A stretch of DNA of 64,000 bases from an uncultured Lachnospiraceae bacterium (GTDB lineage: Bacteria; Bacillota; Clostridia; Lachnospirales; Lachnospiraceae). Below, piece by piece: positions 34,809 through 44,572 of this stretch (positions within the stretch are counted from its first letter, which is position 1; every line of letters starts with the position of its first letter). Location of the stretch: positions 33,892 to 97,891 of the forward strand of contig CANRZW010000012.1 in NCBI GenBank assembly GCA_947644545.1, given 5' to 3'. The position numbers were made by a program, and so were the translations under genes. The notes beneath the pieces are model-generated. The model had not been told where the DNA came from and ran no database searches. It saw nothing but the letters and a program-made list of their open reading frames with translations.

Positions 34809-36191
34809 TTAAGATGCCGCTTCTTGTTGTGCCTTCCCGTTCATTTCCCGCAATTCTCTGACTACCATCACTACAATAATCTGCGTAAGCAGGAACGTGA
34901 GTCCGTCCGCTACAGGCTGCGCAAGCTGCAATCCCGTCACACCGAAGATACGGGGCAGGATCAGGATCGCCGGGATAAAGAACAATCCCTGCTTGCTGAC
35001 AGCGGTAAGCGTTGCCCGGAAGCTGTAACCGATCGACTGCGTCAGCATATTGCCTATGATCACAAAGGACTGGAAGGGAAGCAGACAGCACTGCATTTTC
35101 AACGCCAGCGCACCGATCCGGATCACCTCGGCATCCTCTCTTCTAAACAAACGCATGATCGGCGTGGATACGGCAAACATCACAATGCCCATCACCAGCA
35201 GAAAGACAAGGGCCACACGGCGGCAGAAAAAGTAAGATTCCAACACCCTGTCATACCGCTTAGCCCCGAAATTAAATCCGCATACCGGCTGAAAGCCCTG
35301 CCCAAAACCGATCAAGGCGGAATTGATAAACATCATGATCCTTGTGACAATAGACATAGCCGCTACCGCCGCATCTCCGAACCCGGATGCGGCCACATTC
35401 AGAAGGACGGACGCCACACTGGCCAGCCCCTGCCTGCCGAGCGTCGGCAGACCGGCGGAAAGGATCTCTCCATACACCCATCCCTGTAAAGTAAAATATT
35501 TCGGCAGCGGCTTCAATACATTATCCGAACGGATCACCAGCACCAGCAAAATCACAAAACTGACAAACTGGCTGAAAATCGTGGCAATCGCCGCACCTGA
35601 AATTCCCATGTTAAAACCGAAAATCAGGATCGGATCCAGGATCACATTCAGCACACCGCCCGTGGTAATGCCGATCATGGAGAGAGCCGCGTTTCCCTGA
35701 GAACGAAGATGATTGTTGAACACAAAGGAAACTGTCATATAAGGAGCCGCAATCAATATGTAACGCCCATAGTCCTTTGCATAAGGGGCAATCGTCTCCG
35801 TCGCTCCCAGGATGCGGACCAGGCTGTCAATATTCAGGATTCCCAGAATCGCCAGCCCCAGTCCGAAAGCCAGCGCCGTATATACCGCCGTAGAACATGC
35901 CCTCTGCGCCTTTTCCTGCTCTCTGGCCCCTAACATTCTGGAGATATAATTTCCGCTTCCCATACCAAGTGTAAAGCCGATCGCCTGGATCATGGCCATC
36001 AGCGAGAAATTGACTCCCACGGCTCCGGACGCGCTTGTACTTAACTGACTGACGAAAAAGGTATCCGCCATATTGTATATGGATGTAATCAGCATACTGA
36101 TGATCGTCGGCGCCGCCAGCCTTGAAATCAAACGATTGACCGGCGTTTCCGTCATCATTCTGTACTTTTCTTCATAACTCATTGCTTTCAT
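34809..36191 (-). CDS. MATE family multidrug efflux protein
   Basis: 460-residue polytopic protein of the MATE family with about 12 membrane segments; the segments PTIISMLITSIYNMADTFFV and ALIGFGQGFQPVCGFNFGA are typical of NorM/DinF-like members. It exports cationic drugs or metabolites by cation antiport. ATG 36191 has GGAGG 7 bases upstream; the open extension to 36257 overlaps the previous gene end and is unlikely. It follows the CPBP gene closely on the same strand. Substrate unknown. Confidence 0.92.
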   Translation of the reverse strand: MKAMSYEEKYRMMTETPVNRLISRLAAPTIISMLITSIYNMADTFFVSQLSTSASGAVGVNFSLMAMIQAIGFTLGMGSGNYISRMLGAREQEKAQRACSTAVYTALAFGLGLAILGILNIDSLVRILGATETIAPYAKDYGRYILIAAPYMTVSFVFNNHLRSQGNAALSMIGITTGGVLNVILDPILIFGFNMGISGAAIATIFSQFVSFVILLVLVIRSDNVLKPLPKYFTLQGWVYGEILSAGLPTLGRQGLASVASVLLNVAASGFGDAAVAAMSIVTRIMMFINSALIGFGQGFQPVCGFNFGAKRYDRVLESYFFCRRVALVFLLVMGIVMFAVSTPIMRLFRREDAEVIRIGALALKMQCCLLPFQSFVIIGNMLTQSIGYSFRATLTAVSKQGLFFIPAILILPRIFGVTGLQLAQPVADGLTFLLTQIIVVMVVRELREMNGKAQQEAAS

Positions 36192-36253
36192 GTCTGTACC
36201 TCCCTGGCTGTCACGATACGGATTCTCATGAAAAAAGGCCTGCGCAGGATACC

Positions 36254-37162
36254 TCACTCATCATAATGCAGTCTTCTGATGATCATCGCCGCCGCGATCG
36301 TGACCGCAGTTAACGCTACACACCACGGAACCGTAAGCATCCTTTCCTGCAAGAGAGCATTCTGCGCCATCAGATAGACCACGCAGTTTGCCGATGCATG
36401 AAAAAGAACCGGGATACAGAAAGCCTGCGTTTCTTCATACAGATACGCCATTAGGATACCCATGCAGCAGCCATAGATACCCTGTACCAGATTCCCATGA
36501 TAGACACCGAACAGCAGCCCTGACACAACAATCGCTGCCGCCTGTCCCTGTCCCGTCGCTCCCCGTTCTAACGCTCCATGCCGCAGACGATTATAGATCA
36601 CACCCCGGAAGACGATTTCCTCCGCCAGCGGCGATACGACCGTATAGAGCAGCAGCCCCACGCCAAACGCTACGCCATACTGCCTCTGCGCCACTCCCTG
36701 ATACGCTGTCGAAGTCTGTACCAATCCGGTCAATGACATCAGTATATTCAATCCGACCGAAGAGGAAACCGCCGACACAACTGTCAACAGCAGGATTATG
36801 ATCCCCTGCCATCCCCGCAGCCTTCCACGTATCGCTGCTGATACAGCTCTCTCATCCTTCTGACACGACTGTATGCGCATCTGCAGTTCCATCCGCAACA
36901 TAGGAAGAAGGAACACCGTTCCGATTAACATGCCAATACTGTTGACTATACCGGTCACACTCTCCCGATGTTCCTCCAACAACTTTCCGATGTCTGATGC
37001 CACTCTTCCGCCGTTTTCTACTCCCTCGACTCCCGGCGCTCCCGCTAATATTTGCAGGAGTCCCGACAGAAGAAAAAGCGATACTACATACACGCCATAA
37101 TATAGCAGCAACGGCTCAAACACCCTTCGCGTTATCCGAAAAAAGCCATTTTCCTTATACAT
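36254..37162 (-). CDS. CPBP family intramembrane glutamic endopeptidase
   Basis: 302-residue membrane protein of the CPBP (Abi/Rce1-like) family. Conserved motifs are visible: EEIVFRG (motif 1, about 185-191), FGVYHGN (motif 2) and HASAN (motif 3), with about eight hydrophobic segments. Such proteins are intramembrane proteases; substrates are usually unknown. ATG 37162 with GGAG 4 bases upstream lies inside the 3' end of the chemoreceptor gene, an 8-base overlap, so the two genes are probably co-transcribed. Confidence 0.88.
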   Translation of the reverse strand: MYKENGFFRITRRVFEPLLLYYGVYVVSLFLLSGLLQILAGAPGVEGVENGGRVASDIGKLLEEHRESVTGIVNSIGMLIGTVFLLPMLRMELQMRIQSCQKDERAVSAAIRGRLRGWQGIIILLLTVVSAVSSSVGLNILMSLTGLVQTSTAYQGVAQRQYGVAFGVGLLLYTVVSPLAEEIVFRGVIYNRLRHGALERGATGQGQAAAIVVSGLLFGVYHGNLVQGIYGCCMGILMAYLYEETQAFCIPVLFHASANCVVYLMAQNALLQERMLTVPWCVALTAVTIAAAMIIRRLHYDE

Positions 37163-39131
37163 GGAACTCCTCGATGATGCCATTCAGACGCTTCACCACT
37201 TCATTCAATTCACTCATGGATACATTGATCCTGTCTATTTCTGCACTCTGGTTCTCCACCCGCTCATTCACTTCCTGGCTGGCAGCCGTCAGCTCCTGGG
37301 TCTCACTGGAGATATTGGAGAATTTATCTACGATGCCGTCCTTGTTATGGTTCAGGTTCTCCACGGCATTCTCAAGCTCGTTAATATCATTACCCATACC
37401 GGAAATATTGTCGCTGATCCGCTGGAATACTCCCTGCGTATCGGACATCGTACTCATGCAGTCTGTAGTCGTATCCTGAATCTGTCCGATTTGCTGACTC
37501 ACATTCCTGATCTCATTCTGGATCTCGGAAATAATATGGTTAATATCCCCGGTAGCCGTTGCCGTCTGCGCCGCAAGTCCGCCGATCTCGCCGGCTACCA
37601 CCGCAAATCCCTTACCCATCTCGCCGGCTCTTGCAGCCTCGATAGACGCATTCAACGCCAGAAGGGAAGTCTGACTGGCAATCTCGCTGATTGTCTTGCT
37701 GATCCCGTCAATGGAACGCGACTTCTGGGAAAGACTGTTGGCCGTCTCATAGGTAGCATTCTGCAGCTCGCGGCTCTGATCGATCTTCCTGGAAAGCAGC
37801 TCTACCGTCTCCATCCCGTCATAACACTGGCTGACCGCCGCCGCCGCAACTTCATTCATGCGCTCCATACGCCCGGCAACCATGGAAAGCTCATTCGCAA
37901 AATCGCTGAAATTCTCATTCGCCTGCTGTGTCTGCTGCGCTACATCATCGATCGCAATCACGATCTGTCCTATCGTATCTCTCACAGAATGATTGTCTGA
38001 TACGGAATTTTCCACCGATACGCATACCGTATCAAACTGCTCCTTCAACGTGTCAGACGCCTGGATCATCTGCTGTACGATCTGATTCAGACGGCCTCGC
38101 AGCTCCTGGATTGCCTTGTTCATAATACCCATTTCATCCTGACGCCCATGTCCGCCGGACGCACTGCTCTTCATCTGCAGCTTCAATTCGCGCAGCTCTA
38201 CGATCTCGTGCTGCATCGCAACGATCGGCTTCGTAATGCTGCCGCTGATTAGCGCCACAATAACGGCAGCCACAACGGCGGCGATCAACATGGTAACGAT
38301 AAAAGTGAGCACAAGTTGATTTGTCGCTTCATTGTAAACAGAAACCGGCGTGGCAATAACCACACTGCCCACACTGCTGGGCACCGCAGTCAGATATCGC
38401 TTTACACCGTCGTAGTCCTTGACCGGAACCGACGCGTCCTCCATGGAAACATGATACGCCCCGTCCAGGACTTCCAATACAGAACTGATCTTTTCCTGAG
38501 ACGGCATATATTCCGTATTCTCATGCATCAGAATATTACCGCTGTTATCCGTCATAAATACATAACTGCCATCCGAAGAGGCTGCAATCTCATTGACCGT
38601 ATCAAACAACATCTGCAGCTGTAAGCTCATACCGATCACACCGGTAGAACCGTCCTTACAGGTAAACTGCCTGGATACAGGCATTACCATGCCTCCGTCG
38701 TTGTACGGTTCACAATAAACCTTCTTATCGACAGCCAGAGCTTCCGTATACCACGGATAGCCGGTATAGTCCCAATCCGACCCAAGATCAAGCCGTCCGC
38801 CGTCCATAAAAGTGCCGTCCGTAAACGCCGCAAACACATCTGTCGTTCCTCCATTGGCTTTCATCAATGCCTCCAGATAATCGACAACCTCCGCTTCATT
38901 GACCACATCCAGAGATTCCATATATACTACCGCGGAATCAACAAGAGACGTTTTCTGTTCGAGCCATGTCTGAATCGAGGAAGCGTAATATTCGGCCATT
39001 GTCCTCGCTTCCATATCATTCATCTCGTCGAACCTCTTATGCGTCCTTGTCAGGACACATAACATTGCGATCAGCATACATCCTATGCAGATCGCAGAAA
39101 AACAAATGATCAGTTTGGCTTTGATTTTCAT
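37155..39131 (-). CDS. Methyl-accepting chemotaxis protein with Cache sensor
   Basis: 658-residue transmembrane chemoreceptor. TM1 (about 7-29) is followed by an extracellular dCache-type domain ([13 protein letters not shown] through [17 protein letters not shown]), TM2 (about 275-300), a HAMP-like segment and a signalling domain whose hairpin tip reads [28 protein letters not shown] lies upstream of ATG 39131, and a near-consensus promoter is present. It would report an extracellular small molecule to CheA. No other chemotaxis or flagellar gene is in the window. Confidence 0.93.
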   Translation of the reverse strand: MKIKAKLIICFSAICIGCMLIAMLCVLTRTHKRFDEMNDMEARTMAEYYASSIQTWLEQKTSLVDSAVVYMESLDVVNEAEVVDYLEALMKANGGTTDVFAAFTDGTFMDGGRLDLGSDWDYTGYPWYTEALAVDKKVYCEPYNDGGMVMPVSRQFTCKDGSTGVIGMSLQLQMLFDTVNEIAASSDGSYVFMTDNSGNILMHENTEYMPSQEKISSVLEVLDGAYHVSMEDASVPVKDYDGVKRYLTAVPSSVGSVVIATPVSVYNEATNQLVLTFIVTMLIAAVVAAVIVALISGSITKPIVAMQHEIVELRELKLQMKSSASGGHGRQDEMGIMNKAIQELRGRLNQIVQQMIQASDTLKEQFDTVCVSVENSVSDNHSVRDTIGQIVIAIDDVAQQTQQANENFSDFANELSMVAGRMERMNEVAAAAVSQCYDGMETVELLSRKIDQSRELQNATYETANSLSQKSRSIDGISKTISEIASQTSLLALNASIEAARAGEMGKGFAVVAGEIGGLAAQTATATGDINHIISEIQNEIRNVSQQIGQIQDTTTDCMSTMSDTQGVFQRISDNISGMGNDINELENAVENLNHNKDGIVDKFSNISSETQELTAASQEVNERVENQSAEIDRINVSMSELNEVVKRLNGIIEEFHV

Positions 39132-39172
39132 CGTAAAATCCCTCCTATATGTAAACGATAATACTGCTGTAT

Positions 39173-39201
39173 AGTATACTGGTTTTTCCATAAAAAGTCA
39201 A
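39173..39201 (-). promoter_or_regulatory. Vegetative promoter of the chemoreceptor gene
   Basis: Minus strand: -35 TTGACT (39196-39201), 17-base spacer, -10 TATACT (39173-39178), 42 bases before the start codon. Five of six matches in each hexamer. Confidence 0.75.
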
Positions 39202-39301
39202 AGCCGACAGACCGTCTGATCTGCGTTCTTCTACACAAAAAACTACATTGTCCAAAGGTCCCCGGAGGGCTTCTCCTGTGTGATACGAAACACTACAACC
39301 T

Positions 39302-39976
39302 TCACCCCAACAGCGCCTCCTCCAGCTCTTTCACCGTCTCCACGATTCTGTCTGCTCCCGCCTCTTCCAGTTCTCCTGCCGCCGCATACCCATAGGCCAC
39401 CCCGATCGATGCAAGTCCGAACTGCTTCGCTCCCTGCACGTCAAACTTCCTGTCCCCGACCATGACAGCATCCCTGATCTTCCCGGAAGCCGCCTGCCGT
39501 ACCCCATTCTCCCCCAGCAACTGGCGCAAAGCCTCTTCCACCACTTCTTCCTTCTGCACCCTCCTGCCATCCAACTCGCTTCCCACTATCACCTCGAAAT
39601 AAGGCAGCATCCCGAAATGCTCCAGGATCTTCTTCACAAACACTTCCGGCTTGCTGGATGCCACCGCCAGATGACACTCAGCTTCCCGCAGTCTGGCAAG
39701 CATCCTCGTGATTCCCGGATAGGCCTCATTCTCAAACAAACCTACCGTACTGAACCGCTCCCTGTAATATGCTATCGCCTGCAAACCTGTCGCCTCATCC
39801 AATCCGCAGAGTTCCCGAAAACTGTCCAGAAGAGGCGGCCCGATAAACGGTTCCAGCGCATCGGCTTCCGGCGCCTCCATACCCAATTTGCGTAGCGCAT
39901 ACTGCACGCACCCCGTAATACCCGGCTTCGGATCGGTCAATGTGCCGTCCAGATCAAAAAGTATGTAATGATACAT
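39302..39976 (-). CDS. HAD family phosphatase, phosphoglycolate phosphatase-like
   Basis: 224-residue haloacid dehalogenase-like hydrolase. Motif I is DLDGTLTD (nucleophile D8 in FDLDGTL), motif II Ser/Thr in VASSKPE, motif III Lys nearby, and motif IV GDRKFD (about 170). The cap inserted after motif I is of the helical (C1) type, as in Gph/PpaX. It probably dephosphorylates a small phosphorylated metabolite. The ribosome binding site GGGGTG precedes the ATG. Substrate not deducible. Confidence 0.9.
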   Translation of the reverse strand: MYHYILFDLDGTLTDPKPGITGCVQYALRKLGMEAPEADALEPFIGPPLLDSFRELCGLDEATGLQAIAYYRERFSTVGLFENEAYPGITRMLARLREAECHLAVASSKPEVFVKKILEHFGMLPYFEVIVGSELDGRRVQKEEVVEEALRQLLGENGVRQAASGKIRDAVMVGDRKFDVQGAKQFGLASIGVAYGYAAAGELEEAGADRIVETVKELEEALLG

Positions 39977-40325
39977 AACTTCACCCCTTCGTTTTCTATT
40001 TTAATATGTTATCACGATAACAATCGGCTGATAGATTTTGCATGAGCATATTGCCCAAAATGCTCGCGCAGTTGTCTTGCGCAGGAGATTGAGATTTTCT
40101 TAATAGTCCGCTCGACATCCAGCAATTTACGGACATGGATGTCCGTAAAAGCCCGTACCGAGCCTGGATGGCGAGTAAAGGGCGGTTGCGTTCGCTCATC
40201 ATAAACTGTATCGGAATATTTAGAAAATCCATTCGACGGAGCCGACACAAGAGAGCTTTTGGTGCATTATGCTCTCTCAAAATGCAAAAGCATCTATTGA
40301 TATCCTAATCCTATATGACAAAAAA
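39977..40325. other. Gene-free structured island
   Basis: About 350 bases with no convincing gene. Minus-strand frames 39996-40280 and 40012-40248 overlap each other and lack ribosome binding sites. A near-perfect palindrome (11-bp arms, 40126-40136 and 40139-40149) lies in the middle, and 40058-40071 matches 8006-8019 with one mismatch. I suspect a dispersed repeat or a non-coding RNA rather than a protein gene. Confidence 0.5.
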
Positions 40326-40355
40326 GAATCCTCACTCTGTATCAAGTAAGGATTC
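40326..40355 (-). terminator. Intrinsic terminator of the 167-residue protein gene
   Basis: A 10-bp stem (40326-40335 with 40346-40355, one wobble) followed on the minus strand by six T residues, 7 bases after the stop codon. Confidence 0.85.
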
Positions 40356-40361
40356 CGCTTA

Positions 40362-40865
40362 TTACGCTGTCATAAACATCTCGTATGCCCGCAACGCCTG
40401 CTGCATCTGATAGTTAATATTTCCGCCGCCCGCATCCGCTGCAGCCTCCTCCTCGGGACGCATCGCTTCCGTGTCTGTCAGATCAAACCGAGCCTCGGCC
40501 ATATCCTCAACGCTCCCCGCGCCCGTCGTCTGCTGCGTCAATTCTTCTGCCGCATTCTGCACGCTGCCTGCTTCCGCTTCCATCGGCTTCATGATCTTAG
40601 CGGCAACATTCTGTCCCCGCCTCATCTGCATATCAAGAATCCCCTGAAAATCAAGCGTCTGCCCCTTCTTCAACGGATTCTCGTTAAGACTCTCATCTGC
40701 CAGCTCACTGTAGTCAATCTTCTTATCCAGCACGTCGTCGGATATCCTGGAAAGCTTATTCATGCTGGCTGCATTTACTGTATTCGCATTATACACATAC
40801 GGCCGAAAACTCACTGCGCTCATCGCACCCATCGCGCCGTATGCACTGATCGCTCCGATCGCCAT
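40362..40865 (-). CDS. Hypothetical protein
   Basis: 167-residue protein that I do not recognise. The N-terminus MAIGAISAYGAMGAMSAVSF is small-residue- and Met-rich without a charged signal sequence; the middle is polar and acidic (SELADESLNEN, EEAAADAGGG), and the end NYQMQQALRAYEMFMTA could form an amphipathic helix. It has its own good promoter, an SD-like GGGA before the ATG, and a strong terminator, so it is clearly an expressed single-gene unit. Function unknown. Confidence 0.8.
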   Translation of the reverse strand: MAIGAISAYGAMGAMSAVSFRPYVYNANTVNAASMNKLSRISDDVLDKKIDYSELADESLNENPLKKGQTLDFQGILDMQMRRGQNVAAKIMKPMEAEAGSVQNAAEELTQQTTGAGSVEDMAEARFDLTDTEAMRPEEEAAADAGGGNINYQMQQALRAYEMFMTA

Positions 40866-40913
40866 AACTCATTCCCTCTCTTCGCTGCATGTCTTAAATA
40901 TATACCTCTATCT

Positions 40914-40942
40914 ATTTTATTACGTCCGCCCTGAATTTACAA
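40914..40942 (-). promoter_or_regulatory. Vegetative promoter of the 167-residue protein gene
   Basis: Minus strand: -35 TTGTAA (40937-40942), 17-base spacer, -10 TAAAAT (40914-40919). The start codon lies 48 bases downstream. Confidence 0.65.
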
Positions 40943-41042
40943 GTCCCATCTTGATTTTTCTCCGCCCCAGTTTTGCAGTATTGCAGTGTTTTGCAGTGCT
41001 TCCCAACGTATTATATTATCAGGCCGCCGCTCCCGCTTCCTG

Positions 41043-42272
41043 CTACTGCTCTCCGCTCTTTAACTCATCAAACTTTTCTCTCACGCTGGGCGCATTTTTC
41101 GTCAGCTTCTTGATCGTCAGATCCTCTGCCTTGTTATTCGCCAGCCGCAGGTTATTTTCCGATGAGAGCAGCGCATCTTTCGTCTTCTGCAAATGTGTGA
41201 TCGTCTTATCAATCTCGTCAATTGCCGTCTTGAACTTATCACTTGCAAGCCTGTAATTGCGTGCAAATCCATCCTTAAAGGCATTCATATTCTCTTCAAA
41301 ATGAAGCAGGTCGATCTGCTGATGCCTCGTCACCTCCAGCTCCTGACGGTACTGCAGCGAATTCAGTGCCGCATTGCGCAGCAGCGTAATCATCGGGATA
41401 AAGAACTGGGGACGGATCACATACATTTTCTCATATTTATAAGAAACGTCCACGATACCGTTGTTATACAGATCATTGTCGATCTCCAGCAGAGAGACCA
41501 GAATCGCATACTCACATCCCTTCTCACGTCTGTCCTTATCCAGCTCCTTCAGGAAATCTTCGTTCTTGTGTTTGGTAGCCGTCTCGTCCATCTCATTTTT
41601 CATCTCAAACATTATCGAGAGAAATTCGACTCCGTCTGCCGCTTCCCTGAAAATAAAGTCCCCCTTGCTGCCGGTCCGCGCGTCATTATCCTTTTCAAAA
41701 TAAGCCCTCGGAAATGCCGTCATCCGCAGCGCATTAAACTGGTTCAGGCAATGCTGTTCCAGGCTCTCTCCGATCATTTTCGTAGACTGTCTGGCCTTAA
41801 AGTCTTTATAATATTCGATCTGCTCCTCTTTCAGCCTGAGCCTGTCTTCATACTGCTTCTGCAGGGCCTGCTCCTTCAACTGGCGTTCCGTCTCTTTCCC
41901 GGACAGCTGGCTTCTCAATTCCGTGATCTGCGTCGCCTTCTCGGAAAGCTCCTTCTCCTTCTTCTGCACCGCCTCCGATACGGCCAGTCTCTTCTCGGTC
42001 TCACTGTTGCCAAGCTGCGCTTTCAGAAGCGCAATCTCCCTGTCCTTCTCGGATAATGCCGCTTCTCTTAAAGAAAGCGCTTTGTCAAATGCTTCCTTCT
42101 GCTTTATCTGCGCCAGCTCCAGATCCTTTTCTTTCAGATCTTCCAGCTCTTTCTCACGCTGTCTCAGTTCCCTGTCGAACTCCTGATCCCTGACCTGCTT
42201 CACGATCTGCGCGTAGCCGGATTCATCGACCACGAAGACCTCTCCGCAGTTGGGACATTTAATCTTCTGCAT
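41043..42272 (-). CDS. DUF2130 domain-containing protein
   Basis: 409-residue protein. The N-terminus carries a half zinc ribbon (KCPNCGEVF, residues 4-12), then a long coiled coil rich in Glu/Lys/Gln (about 35-165), then the DUF2130 domain, with the segment MIGESLEQHCLNQFN and the strongly conserved stretch around KGDFIFRE and FEMKNEMDETATKHKNEDF. The domain has been related to the PD-(D/E)xK nuclease fold, with D-x-n-E-x-K residues visible here, but its function is not established. GGAAGGA precedes the ATG. Confidence 0.9.
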   Translation of the reverse strand: MQKIKCPNCGEVFVVDESGYAQIVKQVRDQEFDRELRQREKELEDLKEKDLELAQIKQKEAFDKALSLREAALSEKDREIALLKAQLGNSETEKRLAVSEAVQKKEKELSEKATQITELRSQLSGKETERQLKEQALQKQYEDRLRLKEEQIEYYKDFKARQSTKMIGESLEQHCLNQFNALRMTAFPRAYFEKDNDARTGSKGDFIFREAADGVEFLSIMFEMKNEMDETATKHKNEDFLKELDKDRREKGCEYAILVSLLEIDNDLYNNGIVDVSYKYEKMYVIRPQFFIPMITLLRNAALNSLQYRQELEVTRHQQIDLLHFEENMNAFKDGFARNYRLASDKFKTAIDEIDKTITHLQKTKDALLSSENNLRLANNKAEDLTIKKLTKNAPSVREKFDELKSGEQ

Positions 42273-42310
42273 CGGCGTTCCTTCCTTCCAGATAGTATCT
42301 GCTTTCTTTC

Positions 42311-42901
42311 TCAGTCAATCTCCTCGGCTTTCACATCAAGCGCTTCGGCCTCCTGGCGGAGCGCCTTCGCCGTCCTGGACAGCCTTGACACGATCCACAG
42401 ATCCGACACCCCGTCATAGATCAGGAAGAATCCGATCAGCGTCACCACCGTATCCAGCGCCGCAAAGGGCTTAAAGATCAACAGCGCGCCGAATCCCACC
42501 GTCACCACTCCCAGGATCAGCACCACCCACCATTTATCGTATTTCTCCCTGCCAAGCGCCACTGCCTGCTGTAAATTATTCAGACCATGCACCGCGATCA
42601 CGATCCCCACGATAATGGGAATGATCGCCAGTACTTTCTCCGGCTTGATCACGATCCAGACCCCGACCACGGCAAAGATGATCCCTACGATCATATTCAT
42701 CTGCGTATACATACTGCCGTCTCTGTCAAAAAAGCTCTCTGCCAGCCGTACCAGACCACCCAGGATCAGCACCGAACCGATGGCAATGCACACGATATGA
42801 ATCGACATCCCCGGCCAGACAGCTAACACCAGCCCCAGCACAATACATAAAACAGCAGAGATTACCACATTTTTCTTTAGTTTCTTTAATAGGCCGCCCA
42901 T
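42311..42901 (-). CDS. HdeD/DUF308 family membrane protein
   Basis: 196-residue membrane protein with six hydrophobic segments in three helix pairs (for example VVISAVLCIVLGLVLAVWPG and MIVGIIFAVVGVWIVIKPEK), the repeat pattern of the HdeD/DUF308 family, plus a charged C-terminal tail. ATG 42901 has AGGAGG 7 bases upstream; the frame open to 42982 overlaps the promoter and is not used. HdeD is linked to acid stress in E. coli, but the role in Firmicutes is unknown. Confidence 0.87.
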   Translation of the reverse strand: MGGLLKKLKKNVVISAVLCIVLGLVLAVWPGMSIHIVCIAIGSVLILGGLVRLAESFFDRDGSMYTQMNMIVGIIFAVVGVWIVIKPEKVLAIIPIIVGIVIAVHGLNNLQQAVALGREKYDKWWVVLILGVVTVGFGALLIFKPFAALDTVVTLIGFFLIYDGVSDLWIVSRLSRTAKALRQEAEALDVKAEEID

Positions 42902-42939
42902 ATTATCCCCTCCTATATATACCCATGTACTACAGTAAT

Positions 42940-42968
42940 ATTTTATTCCTTTTCCAGGGTAAACACAA
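42940..42968 (-). promoter_or_regulatory. Vegetative promoter of the HdeD-like gene
   Basis: Minus strand: -35 TTGTGT (42963-42968), 17-base spacer, -10 TAAAAT (42940-42945), 38 bases before the start codon. Confidence 0.65.
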
Positions 42969-42993
42969 CCGCTTCTGCACAATCCCGCTGTTT

Positions 42994-43479
42994 TTATGTC
43001 TTAATGAATCCTCTTTTCTCCAATACTTTATAAATTCCGAATCCCAGCGCCGCTCCCAGACAGTTTAACAGGATATCATCCACATCAAAAGCCCCGAAAG
43101 CGCTGAACAGCTGGAAGGTCTCGATCCCCAGCACGAAAGTGAAGGCATTCACAAACATGACCGAGAACTTCCTGCCATCCGGAGAGAGCAGGGGGAAAAG
43201 AAAACCGAAGGGCACAAAAACCAGGATATTTCCCGCCAGATTCTCCACACTGTTTAACTTGTACGCATAATCTATATACATCTTAATCGTATGAAACGGC
43301 ACGAAATTTGCCGTGCCCAGCCCTTCCAGGATCACGCCTTTCTGCCATGTATTGGCGATTGCCCGCAGCTGTTCAAAAGGATATTTAAAGATAATGACCT
43401 TGATGACCACCACGATATAAAGGGCGAAAAGGAATTTCAGGAAGCGCCTTGATTTCAATTTCTCTAATTCAATCCTCAT
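42994..43479 (-). CDS. VanZ family membrane protein
   Basis: 161-residue protein with four hydrophobic segments and the VanZ-family pattern: NLAGNILVFVPFGFLFPLL (about 80-98) and FDVDDILLNCLGAALGFGIY near the C-terminus. The prototype VanZ gives teicoplanin resistance by an unknown mechanism; most family members are of unknown function. It overlaps the stop codon of the upstream VanH-like gene by 4 bases (ATGA), so the two are coupled. Confidence 0.88.
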   Translation of the reverse strand: MRIELEKLKSRRFLKFLFALYIVVVIKVIIFKYPFEQLRAIANTWQKGVILEGLGTANFVPFHTIKMYIDYAYKLNSVENLAGNILVFVPFGFLFPLLSPDGRKFSVMFVNAFTFVLGIETFQLFSAFGAFDVDDILLNCLGAALGFGIYKVLEKRGFIKT

Positions 43480-44462
43480 TTAATCTCCCATGGATTCTCT
43501 TTTCCTTCCATATGACATCTACAACTCATCAGGGAGTCCCTGACCACCGTTTCCACATAGTTTCTCGTATAAAAAGCCATATGGTGCGACACTGTCACAT
43601 TCGGAAAACTCCTGAGCAATGCAAGCTCCTTATTCTTTAATATATCCGATTTGTGGTCATAATAGTATAGTCCGAACTCATTTTCTACCACATCCAGTCC
43701 TGCGGCGCCAATCTTCCCCGCTTCAATGGCCTCGATAAAAGCATCCGAATCGATCAATGCTCCCCTGGCCGTGTTGATAATCACCACGCCGTCCTTCATC
43801 TGCGCTATGGTGTCCGCCCCGATCAGATGGTAATTATCTTTTGTCAACGGCGTGTGCAATGTAATCACATCCGCCTCCTTCCAGATCCGGTCAAGCGGCA
43901 CATAAGAAGCATATTGTCTGACCTCCTCCTTCTCGTACAGATCATGAGCCAGAATACGACAGCCAAACCCGGACAGGCTGTGGACCACTGTCGCACCGAT
44001 TCTTCCCGTTCCGATGACTCCTACGGTCAAATCCTTTAGCTCCCTGCCGTTTAAGCCGGCCAGCGTATAATCCTGCAGCGCGGTCCGTCCCAGAATCGCG
44101 CTCATTTTGCGGATAGACATCAGAATCAGCATGACCGTGTAATCGGCTACCCCATGCGGGCCGTAGGGCGCATTTCCCACCCGGATACCGCATTCCCTGG
44201 CTGCCGCCAGATCGATATGATCATAACCGATCGTTCTGGTCGTGATATATTCTATCCCCTGCTCCTGAAATGCCCGCATTAACTGCGCGTCAATCTTAGA
44301 TGTGATCACATCCACACAGCGGCTGCCCTTACACAGAGAAACATTATCAAGATCCGGTGCATCCGCACACAACACGACTTCCATCCCCAGTTCCCTGGCA
44401 TATTCCAGAAAAAGCGCCTTCTCGTCAAAAGGCCTGCAATTATATACCGTCACCTGCATCAT
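43476..44462 (-). CDS. D-2-hydroxyacid dehydrogenase, VanH/D-lactate dehydrogenase-like
   Basis: 328-residue NAD-dependent dehydrogenase reducing a 2-ketoacid such as pyruvate to D-lactate. The Rossmann motif GVIGTGRIGATV (about 148-159), the catalytic Arg in NTARGALID (about 234), the Glu in VVENE (about 262) and the His in SHHMAFYT (about 297) are present. The sequence closely follows VanH in many segments (YITTRTIGYDHID, ADYTVMLILMSIRK). AGGA lies 7 bases upstream of the ATG. No D-Ala-D-Lac ligase or VanX is nearby, so fermentative D-lactate formation is as likely as a cell-wall role. Confidence 0.9.
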   Translation of the reverse strand: MMQVTVYNCRPFDEKALFLEYARELGMEVVLCADAPDLDNVSLCKGSRCVDVITSKIDAQLMRAFQEQGIEYITTRTIGYDHIDLAAARECGIRVGNAPYGPHGVADYTVMLILMSIRKMSAILGRTALQDYTLAGLNGRELKDLTVGVIGTGRIGATVVHSLSGFGCRILAHDLYEKEEVRQYASYVPLDRIWKEADVITLHTPLTKDNYHLIGADTIAQMKDGVVIINTARGALIDSDAFIEAIEAGKIGAAGLDVVENEFGLYYYDHKSDILKNKELALLRSFPNVTVSHHMAFYTRNYVETVVRDSLMSCRCHMEGKENPWEIK

Positions 44463-44572
44463 CAGTTCATCCTTCTTTCTTTTCCTTGATTCCGTTTATT
44501 CTGACCGCTTAATTCCTGCCATGCACAGCCGCTGCCCTTCCGTTAATCCGCTGCGCAACGGCCGGCAGTCCT

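Noticed and set aside
37155..39131. Chemotaxis or flagellar gene cluster
   Set aside because: Only a single receptor gene is present; no che, fli or flg genes flank it.
39996..40280. Minus-strand frame of 94 codons as a protein gene
   Set aside because: It competes with another frame of similar length over the same bases, has no ribosome binding site, and the region is highly palindromic.
42994..44462. Possible vancomycin resistance cluster (VanH- and VanZ-like genes)
   Set aside because: No D-Ala-D-Lac ligase, VanX-type dipeptidase or VanRS system is nearby, and both families are widespread outside resistance clusters.
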